Source of the DNA: Bacilli bacterium
GTDB taxonomy: Bacteria > Bacillota_I > Bacilli_A > RFN20 > CAG-288
Direction of reading: 5' to 3'
Length of the DNA stretch: 25,312 bases
Assembly: GCA_022774485.1 (NCBI GenBank)
Contig: JALFLX010000137.1
Span: forward strand, 1-25,312
The notes beneath the pieces are model-generated. The model worked only from the letters and a program-made list of their open reading frames with translations, ran no database searches and was not told the DNA's origin. Made by a program: the position numbers and the translations under genes. Positions 15,466 to 21,393 of this stretch are shown piece after piece. Position 1 is the stretch's first letter. Every line of letters starts with the position of its first letter.

Positions 15466-17478
15466 TCACTTTCCGGGCGTGCTGATTCTAGCATCGTCCA
15501 AATAGTCTTTTAACACTTCTTTTAATTGGGCTTTTACTTCATCGACTGTGACATCCTGTAAGGTTGTTGCAGCCATGACGAATCTGCCGCCACCGTGCAT
15601 TTTTTCCATGATGGCAGCGCAGTTGATGGAACCGTCGGAGCGGGCGGATACTTTGACGACATGGGGGTTGATTCTTCCGATACAGAAGGCAGCTTGGATT
15701 CCGCGGATAGAGATTGATTCATCGGCGACGCGGCTCAGGGTGATTTCAGAGACAATTTCTTCATCGGGAGAGACGGTGATGTAGACATCAGTGACCGGTG
15801 TCTCACCATTGTCGAGAATTGAGATTTTCTGACGATATTCTTCCAAGTCTTCTTTTAAGAACTCGACGACCTTCAAGGAATCGGCATCGAAGTTTTTCAG
15901 CTGAGCAGAGGCTTCAAAAGTTGAGTTTGTCGCATGCTCGTGATAGAAATGCGTATCTAAGCAAATACCGGCGAGAAGGAATGTTGCGGTTCTTTCATCC
16001 AAAGGAATATTGTTGGGGTTATATGTAATGAAGGAGGTGATGATCTCACTGGCAGAGCTTGCGGAAGTGTCGATGTCTTCAAAGACAGGGTTGCTGATAA
16101 TCTGGTTTCCAGGACGATGGTGGTCGATGACTGCAATGTGAGAGAATTTTTTTACATAGGCTTCGAAGATGGAAATGGTCGGATTGCTGTGATCCACCAT
16201 CACAAGGAGAGTCTCTTCGTGGATGAGTGAGTCTAACTCACGCATGGTGACGAAGATTTGGTCAAATTCTTCTTTCTTAAATTCGCACTCGATCGCACGT
16301 CTCGCTTTATCTTCTACCAACTGGTCTTCATAGCAGATTCTGGCGGGAATGGAGACAGATTTACATAAAGCGTAGACACCTAAGCTTGCAGCAACCGCAT
16401 CGAAGTCTGCGGTTTTATGTCCCATGATGACAACATTGCGATAGTTTTTCAAGATGGTGACAAAGGAGTTCGATAACGTTCTTGTTTTGACACGGTTTCT
16501 CGATGGTGCTAAATCAGTCTTTCCGCCGTAGTATTTAAGAGCTTCACCATGGCGGTCGACAACTGCTTGGTCACCGCCTCTAGAGAGAGCAACATCAAGT
16601 GCAGAGGAGGCCATGGATGCTAACTTCGCATAATCAGGGAAACCTAAGGCGACACCGAGAGAAAGAGTGAAACCTCTCGGATATTTTTTCTTGACAGCAT
16701 CGACAATTGAGAATTTATCGGTTTCGATGGATTCATAATTCTCTTTGGTCATGATGAAGAGATAACGGTCATCTTTGATACGTCTTAACAGAGCGTTGTG
16801 ATCAGAGGCGAATTTCATGATCATGTCATTGACACCGCTTTGCATCTCGGCGAATTTCGTGTCATCCGAGATGTGCATTTGAATATCGGAATAGTTATCA
16901 ATCGCGATATATCCTACCACAGGGGATTGATTGCGGTTGTATTCGTAAACGGTGGTAAAGTCGGTGACATCTTTGAATAAAAATAAGTTCGCTTCCGGAA
17001 TCAGCTCGACTTCATAAGCCCTATTCTCTTTGGAAATTTTGATGTGTGCTCCGTTTCTCTGCTCATTGGATTTGATCAAGGAGTCTCGATCGAAGTTGAA
17101 GACTCTATAGATGTTCTCATCTAAGAGATTCGGAAAACGATCTGTTAAGAAATCATTTGCCCAGATGACTTCATCTTCTGGACCGCAAACAGCTAAGCCG
17201 ATTTCGCCAAAGTTATAAGCTTCGTTGATGTCATTTCCTAAGATGGAAGAGGCTTTTAAATCCGCTTTTCCTTTTCTCTTTCGAAAAGCGAGGTTGTAGG
17301 AAAGAGCAAAAATACCATCCACTAATGCGAAGAAGACAGTGAGCGCAATCGCGATATAAAAGTAGTAGTCAAACTTCGTGAAAAAGAGTGATAGTGTAAA
17401 AAGGGTCACAGATGAGACCATCTCAAGCAAAAGGATCAGAACAATCCATCTGCGCTGGCTTGCGAGCAATTTGTTCAT
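15466..17478 (-). CDS. gdpP: Cyclic-di-AMP phosphodiesterase GdpP (DHH-DHHA1)
   Basis: Membrane-bound enzyme that hydrolyses c-di-AMP to pApA, controlling potassium/osmotic balance and wall stress. 670 residues. Two membrane segments (about 11-33 and 39-62) are followed by a positive stretch, a degenerate PAS domain (83-170) and a degenerate GGDEF domain (about 185-310) without the GGDEF motif. The DHH domain has GHKTADFDAVAASLG (His354, Asp358, Asp360), MVDHS and IDHH (451-454), and the DHHA1 domain has GGGRF. All metal ligands expected of an active enzyme appear present. It has GGAGG five bases before the ATG and is first gene of gdpP-rplI-dnaB-walJ-rlmH. Confidence 0.96.
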   Translation of the reverse strand: MNKLLASQRRWIVLILLLEMVSSVTLFTLSLFFTKFDYYFYIAIALTVFFALVDGIFALSYNLAFRKRKGKADLKASSILGNDINEAYNFGEIGLAVCGPEDEVIWANDFLTDRFPNLLDENIYRVFNFDRDSLIKSNEQRNGAHIKISKENRAYEVELIPEANLFLFKDVTDFTTVYEYNRNQSPVVGYIAIDNYSDIQMHISDDTKFAEMQSGVNDMIMKFASDHNALLRRIKDDRYLFIMTKENYESIETDKFSIVDAVKKKYPRGFTLSLGVALGFPDYAKLASMASSALDVALSRGGDQAVVDRHGEALKYYGGKTDLAPSRNRVKTRTLSNSFVTILKNYRNVVIMGHKTADFDAVAASLGVYALCKSVSIPARICYEDQLVEDKARRAIECEFKKEEFDQIFVTMRELDSLIHEETLLVMVDHSNPTISIFEAYVKKFSHIAVIDHHRPGNQIISNPVFEDIDTSASSASEIITSFITYNPNNIPLDERTATFLLAGICLDTHFYHEHATNSTFEASAQLKNFDADSLKVVEFLKEDLEEYRQKISILDNGETPVTDVYITVSPDEEIVSEITLSRVADESISIRGIQAAFCIGRINPHVVKVSARSDGSINCAAIMEKMHGGGRFVMAATTLQDVTVDEVKAQLKEVLKDYLDDARISTPGK

Positions 17479-17513
17479 AGTTACCTCCAGAGAGGGTGAA
17501 TCCTCCCTCAGGA
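17479..17513 (-). promoter_or_regulatory. gdpP leader with two mutually exclusive small hairpins
   Basis: The leader can form ATCCT-GAGGG-AGGAT or GAGGG-AGGATTCA-CCCTC. These share sequence and so exclude each other; the second ends just before the GGAGG ribosome-binding site. This could be translational control or chance. Confidence 0.3.
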
Positions 17514-17520
17514 TGTGTTA

Positions 17521-17529
17521 ATTATAACA
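17521..17529 (-). promoter_or_regulatory. Extended -10 promoter of the gdpP operon
   Basis: TGTTATAAT (TGn plus TATAAT) 42 bases upstream of gdpP. The -35 is weak (A/T-rich). Confidence 0.7.
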
Positions 17530-17653
17530 CTAGTTTTTTTATTTATAAAAGCATTAAGAAAACATTCGTTTCCAATAAAAGGTGCTCTCATTTTCAAATC
17601 GCTTCGACTTTTTTTCGATTACGAACATCTTAAATGAGTACTGATATGGTTAT

Positions 17654-17673
17654 AGAATAAACTGACTTATTCT
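17654..17673 (-). terminator. Weak inverted repeat after comFC
   Basis: AGAATAA/TTATTCT 7-bp stem with a 6-nt loop about 30 bases past the comFC stop, without a U-tract. It is the only stem-loop candidate for ending the comF transcript before the gdpP promoter. The rest of 17530-17704 shows nothing recognisable. Confidence 0.25.
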
Positions 17674-17704
17674 TTATTCATAGAGTTGGTTTATAAAAAT
17701 AAGG

Positions 17705-18376
17705 CTATCTTAATTTCAAATTATCAGTGCTATTGTTCCATAAAAGAACAACTGCCATATCAACGTTGATGCCGGAGTTTATCAGTGCTCTTGCGGATTC
17801 TTTTAAGGTTGCACCGGTCGTTAAGACATCATCAAAAAGGCAGACTTTATTTGTGATTTGGACTTCGCTTTCTTTTCTTACAATTCCCTTTTCTTTGAAT
17901 CGTGAACCCATGTTTTGCTCTTTTTGATTGAGTTCAGATTTCTTTTCTAAAAGGATTCGATAGGGAATATTTCCACTCTCTAGCATCAGGGGGAGGTGGT
18001 CAAATCCTCTCTCTTCTATCTTCTTTTGACTGGAGGGACAAGGGACAAGTAGATGTGTCTTTGATATCATTCTCAACAAAGGAAAGAAGAGAAATAATAG
18101 ACAAGGAGCAAGCTCTACATCTCCTTTTTCTTTGTAGTCGATAAGCCATTGCTTCATGATTCCATCATAAGTTGACAACGTCATCACTTTTATATTTTCG
18201 ATTTTTCGGATGACGATTTTCGGATTGATTTTTGAAAGGCACTCATCGCAGAGAAAGGGTTCTAATTCTACTGAATTTCGAAAATAGGAAGTTTTGATTC
18301 CCTTGAAGCAGGATTTACAGTAGACCGGCTTTTTTGTTGTATCGATGAATTTCAGTAATCGCTCGTTGAATCTCAT
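17705..18376 (-). CDS. comFC: ComFC/GntX-type phosphoribosyltransferase-fold protein
   Basis: Competence-associated protein of the ComFC family, needed for efficient DNA uptake; it interacts with ComFA. 223 residues. An N-terminal zinc ribbon (Cys20, Cys23, Cys43, Cys46) is followed by a PRT-like domain. The PRPP-binding motif CLFDDVLTTGAT (about 179-190) is intact and VPCPSSQKKIEERGFDHL is the typical ComFC central block. The ATG at 18376 has a strong AAGGAG seven bases upstream, although it lies 62 bp inside comFA. The next plausible starts would remove the zinc ribbon, so this overlap is likely real. Confidence 0.9.
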   Translation of the reverse strand: MRFNERLLKFIDTTKKPVYCKSCFKGIKTSYFRNSVELEPFLCDECLSKINPKIVIRKIENIKVMTLSTYDGIMKQWLIDYKEKGDVELAPCLLFLFFPLLRMISKTHLLVPCPSSQKKIEERGFDHLPLMLESGNIPYRILLEKKSELNQKEQNMGSRFKEKGIVRKESEVQITNKVCLFDDVLTTGATLKESARALINSGINVDMAVVLLWNNSTDNLKLR

Positions 18377-19469
18377 CGGTTTTCTCCTTTCCTATAAAAA
18401 TCACTTCTCCTTCAGGTGCATCAATTTTTCTCCCAGCTCTTCCCGCAATCTGAATTAAGCCTGATGCATCAAAGAGAGGATGGTCTGCATCTGTCACAAT
18501 CACCTGGAGATTTTTAACCGTAACTCCTCTTTCTAAAATCGAAGTGGTGACAAGATAGTGGAATTCGTTTGCCTTGAACTTTTCAATGTCGATTCTTCTT
18601 CTCTCTTCTTTGGATGAGACAAAACTTCCGTGAGAGACAAATAAATTTAAGATCGAAAAAAGTTTTTCTCCGAGTTCGATTGTCGGCACAAAGACAAAGG
18701 TAGGCTTATTCTCTTTTTGATACTGAAGTAATTTCTTAATTACAGTGACAATCATTGAAAATCGTTTCTTCTCGAGAAGAACTGGTTCTGGAAGTTTGTG
18801 GTGATGATATCGCTCGAATAATTCTAGGACATCACCATGATCAGCTTTGATCTCTTTGATGTCTTTTTCGCTTGGTGTTGCGGAAAGAAGCACATAAGAC
18901 CCGCGGATGGAGTTTTGGAAAAATGCATGTAGAACTTCATTCCCACGATAGGGAAATGCATCGATTTCATCCATGATTAACAAATCAAAATAGGAAGGAT
19001 AGCGGTAAAGCTGGTGGCAGGTTAAGAGAATAATATCCGCTTCGAGTTTGCTGTTATGTTCTCCATATACTGCTATTACAGATAATTTTGGAAACGCTTC
19101 TTGTACGCGAGGAATAAGGTCGATGACGACATCTTTCCTCGGAGTTGCAAAACCGACATGGCCTCCTTTTTTTAAAATATATTCCATGCTTTGATAGACA
19201 AGCTCCGTCTTTCCCGCTCCTGTCACTGCGTGGATCAATACATTTTTTCCACTTTTGACATGTTCTAACACTTGTGTAGAAATTTCTTCTTGTGCCTTTG
19301 AGAGCGGATAATCGAGATGTAAAACAGGGTCCCCTTGAATTTGATAGCTTGTCTCTGCCAGTTTTCCCTGAAAGGAAATACAAGCTCTGCAGTAAGGGAT
19401 TCCATTTTTATAACCGATGTATTTTGGATCGCTGTTGTGACAGCGAGGACAAATGAAAAGATGCTCCAT
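18315..19469 (-). CDS. comFA: ComFA DNA-uptake ATPase/helicase
   Basis: DEAD-like superfamily 2 ATPase on the inner face of the membrane, thought to drive single-stranded DNA import during natural transformation. 384 residues from the ATG at 19469, shorter than Bacillus ComFA (about 460). It has a four-cysteine zinc finger (Cys7, 10, 27, 30), Walker A AVTGAGKT (about 81-88), Walker B with DEID (167-170), LLSATPS, and the C-terminal helicase domain with TSILERGVT and QIAGRAGRK. TTG (19475) and GTG (19472) directly precede the ATG. No Shine-Dalgarno is present, and the start sits in the 3' arm of a terminator-like hairpin. Confidence 0.93.
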   Translation of the reverse strand: MEHLFICPRCHNSDPKYIGYKNGIPYCRACISFQGKLAETSYQIQGDPVLHLDYPLSKAQEEISTQVLEHVKSGKNVLIHAVTGAGKTELVYQSMEYILKKGGHVGFATPRKDVVIDLIPRVQEAFPKLSVIAVYGEHNSKLEADIILLTCHQLYRYPSYFDLLIMDEIDAFPYRGNEVLHAFFQNSIRGSYVLLSATPSEKDIKEIKADHGDVLELFERYHHHKLPEPVLLEKKRFSMIVTVIKKLLQYQKENKPTFVFVPTIELGEKLFSILNLFVSHGSFVSSKEERRRIDIEKFKANEFHYLVTTSILERGVTVKNLQVIVTDADHPLFDASGLIQIAGRAGRKIDAPEGEVIFIGKEKTDEIQRAITEIHRYNKKAGLL

Positions 19470-19495
19470 CACCAATTATTGGGAAATGGAGCATC
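19455..19495 (-). terminator. Hairpin after the thioesterase gene, spanning the comFA start
   Basis: Inverted repeat GATGCTCCAT / ATGGAGCATC (10 bp, 12-nt spacer including TTCCC) preceded by AAAAGA and followed by TTTTC on the - strand. It looks like an intrinsic terminator for the HAD-thioesterase transcript. The ATG of comFA is the first codon of its 3' arm. Confidence 0.65.
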
Positions 19496-19504
19496 TCTTT
19501 TCTA

Positions 19505-20251
19505 TCAGTACGTGAATTTCACAACGAAAGATAAGGTTTCGTTTTCTTTCTTTCCGATGATAATCGAAGAACCCTGTTCTTCTTTTTTATATACTGTGAG
19601 CTTCTCTGTTAAGAAGCACTCTTTTTCGAAGTTGATCTCAAAGGATTTAAAGTCATCTCTCTTTTCGACCATCTGCGCGACTTTCATATATTTCGTGTTG
19701 TTCATATGACCATTGGTGTCTAAGTCATCTTCGCTCACTTGATAGTGAAGAGCTTCTTTCAACTCTTCTTCTGAATAGTCGATGACAACTAATCTCTCAT
19801 CGCTTATCGGAGTAACTTCATCGATGTCAGGTAAAGACTCTCTCAGTTTGTTTTGAAACACTTTTGTCGGCTTCAGCCTTCTCGTGTTTTGATCGATGAG
19901 GACCCAGAGGGTGATCAAGTAGAAGACCGGCTTCTTTTCTTCATCGAGAAGATACATGTAACGATACATCTGTAGCGTGCTCGCCTGCATCGGATAGGTC
20001 ACAAGCGTATAGCTCTTTCCAGGTTGAATCTTATGAAGGAAATAACCTTTCAAACGGCAGAGAACATAGAAGACAGAGTTGATTCTCTTGAATTCTTCTC
20101 CGATATTTAACTTTTCGATTTGAAGAGAACATGCATTTTGAAATTGCATGAGCATATCGGCGATATCTAAGGAACCATCTTCTAAAAATAAAGGACGATA
20201 TTCAATTGTTTGAAAGTGTAAATCATCATTTTTCGGGAAAATCATCTCCAT
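19505..20251 (-). CDS. Acyl-ACP thioesterase (FatA/FatB family, double hotdog)
   Basis: Bacterial acyl-ACP thioesterase that releases free fatty acids from ACP. 248 residues folded as two hotdog domains (about 1-130 and 150-248). The C-terminal domain carries DLDTNGHMNNTKYM at about 177-189, containing the Asp-x-Asn-x-His triad (Asp178, Asn180, His182) of plant FatB enzymes. An acidic residue in FEINFEKEC fits the fourth catalytic position. The ATG at 20251 lies 10 bp inside the HAD gene, with AGGAGGG about six bases upstream, so the two are translationally linked. Substrate chain length cannot be read from sequence. Confidence 0.9.
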   Translation of the reverse strand: MEMIFPKNDDLHFQTIEYRPLFLEDGSLDIADMLMQFQNACSLQIEKLNIGEEFKRINSVFYVLCRLKGYFLHKIQPGKSYTLVTYPMQASTLQMYRYMYLLDEEKKPVFYLITLWVLIDQNTRRLKPTKVFQNKLRESLPDIDEVTPISDERLVVIDYSEEELKEALHYQVSEDDLDTNGHMNNTKYMKVAQMVEKRDDFKSFEINFEKECFLTEKLTVYKKEEQGSSIIIGKKENETLSFVVKFTY

Positions 20252-20982
20252 AGTTTTCCCTCCTGATATAAGCGGATCACTTCCTGATATCCGTTGACTT
20301 CGATGTGTTCAAATGTTGTCAAGCCTGGATGATTGATAAGCTGTTCAGCTTCTTTTTTACCCATCCAGTTTAACCAGATAGAGCGGTAAAAACCGGCGTT
20401 ATATGATCCGTATACATCCTGGAAATACGCATCTCCGATATAGATGCTTTCCTTGATGTTTTTGTTGTAGTATCTACAGCCTGTTTGGAAGAAAACAGGG
20501 TTTGGCTTTTTCACCCCGAGATCCTTCGAGGCGATGACATGTGGAAAGTGATAAGAGGGGAGAATCCTTTCTAGAATCTCCCTAGTTTTATTAGCGGAGT
20601 AGATGGTATTTGATAGGACAAAATAGTCCTCCTTTTCCTTTAATAATATATCTAAGAAATCGGTGATTCCCTCAACAGGTTTTGGAGATAATCCATCCAT
20701 AATTTCATCAGCAGCTTGTTCGATACTGCAGTCTAGCTCGATGTGATAGTTCATCATCACCGTTCTCAAGAAAGCTTGATCAGAAATTTCATAGAGTGAG
20801 TGAGAGCGATAATAGGTTTTCAAGAAATTGTCGGCAAATTCGAAAATCTCATCCCAATGGTATTGTGTTGAGTGAATAGCGTGCTTTTTTAATGGCATGA
20901 TGATCCACATCGGGTCTTCAGCCTCGAAAGTAATTAATGTATTCCAGCAGTCAAAGAATACTCCTCGTTCTTGTTTTCCCAT
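20242..20982 (-). CDS. HAD-superfamily hydrolase (DxW-type motif I)
   Basis: Haloacid-dehalogenase-fold hydrolase, 246 residues. The nucleophile Asp11 is in FFDCWNTL, where the second Asp used as acid/base by HAD phosphatases is Trp13. Motif II Ser124 is in LSNT, motif III Lys in DLGVKKPNP, and motif IV in IGDAYFQD (Asp184, Asp189). The cap domain is the helical C1 type between motifs I and II. The DxW motif resembles subgroups annotated only as HAD hydrolases, so substrate is unknown. It has AAGGGGG before the ATG and an extended -10 promoter, and is first gene of a transcript with the thioesterase and possibly comFA-comFC. Confidence 0.85.
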   Translation of the reverse strand: MGKQERGVFFDCWNTLITFEAEDPMWIIMPLKKHAIHSTQYHWDEIFEFADNFLKTYYRSHSLYEISDQAFLRTVMMNYHIELDCSIEQAADEIMDGLSPKPVEGITDFLDILLKEKEDYFVLSNTIYSANKTREILERILPSYHFPHVIASKDLGVKKPNPVFFQTGCRYYNKNIKESIYIGDAYFQDVYGSYNAGFYRSIWLNWMGKKEAEQLINHPGLTTFEHIEVNGYQEVIRLYQEGKLWR

Positions 20983-21002
20983 GTGATTTCCCCCTTCGGA
21001 TT

Positions 21003-21011
21003 ATTCTATCA
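21003..21011 (-). promoter_or_regulatory. Extended -10 promoter of the HAD-thioesterase transcript
   Basis: TGATAGAAT on the - strand, 20 bases before the HAD ATG. No convincing -35. Confidence 0.55.
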
Positions 21012-21018
21012 CATGTGA
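21009..21018. promoter_or_regulatory. Perfect 10-bp palindrome in the HAD promoter spacer
   Basis: TCACATGTGA lies directly upstream of the -10 hexamer, between the -35 and -10 positions, a typical repressor site. The cognate regulator is not in the window. Confidence 0.3.
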
Positions 21019-21122
21019 GTTCTTTTCATAAAAACTTTAAAAACAAAAGAGACTATTAGCCATTTTTGTCCCTAACAACTTTATAAATTGAATAGTGTTG
21101 CAACTAAAAGATTGTTTTTTGA

Positions 21123-21151
21123 TTGTTTTTTGTTCGAAAAAAAGGTAGATT
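21123..21151 (+). promoter_or_regulatory. Promoter of putative small RNA
   Basis: -35 TTGTTT (21123-21128), exact 17-bp spacer, -10 TAGATT (21146-21151). A + strand terminator lies only about 75 bases downstream and no protein gene fits between. Confidence 0.45.
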
Positions 21152-21157
21152 ATCTTC

Positions 21158-21237
21158 AGGAATGATAATAAGTTCCATTGAATAGCACACGGAAAAGCTC
21201 ACCTGATTTTTCGATAACGGGTGAGTTTTTCTTTTTT
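21158..21237 (+). ncRNA. Putative small RNA or leader transcript of about 80 nt
   Basis: A stand-alone promoter/terminator pair with no plausible gene. The predicted transcript contains a small GGAA/TTCC hairpin near its 5' end, an unpaired middle with GCACACGGAAAAG, and the terminator stem. It does not match any SRP RNA, 6S RNA or riboswitch core that I recognise. A 7-codon reading frame (ATG at 21162) has no ribosome-binding site. It could also be an abortive leader of the downstream membrane gene, but that gene has its own promoter. Confidence 0.4.
21198..21237 (+). terminator. Intrinsic terminator of the putative small RNA
   Basis: 8-bp stem CTCACCTG / CGGGTGAG (one G-T pair) with a 12-nt loop, followed by TTTTTCTTTTTT. 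Confidence 0.8.
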
Positions 21238-21314
21238 CGATAACTACAAGATTCTTACATAAAGTTGTCAATGGTAAAAAATCAAAGAAATTTAATTAAA
21301 ATATAAATATTTAC

Positions 21315-21344
21315 TTGTGTATATTTTTCTTCAAGTGCTAAACT
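21315..21344 (+). promoter_or_regulatory. Promoter of the 804-residue membrane protein
   Basis: -35 TTGTGT (21315-21320), 18-bp spacer ending TGC, -10 TAAACT (21339-21344). It is followed by an AAGGAGG ribosome-binding site at about 21382-21388, five bases before the ATG. The A/T-rich stretch 21240-21314 shows nothing else. Confidence 0.5.
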
Positions 21345-21393
21345 ATAGCTAAACTTTAACCCCTCTACTCATATATCCAAAAAGGAGGCCGAT

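Noticed and set aside
21162..21185. Seven-codon leader peptide (MIISSIE)
   Set aside because: No ribosome-binding site at proper spacing and no run of regulatory codons; more likely part of a non-coding transcript.
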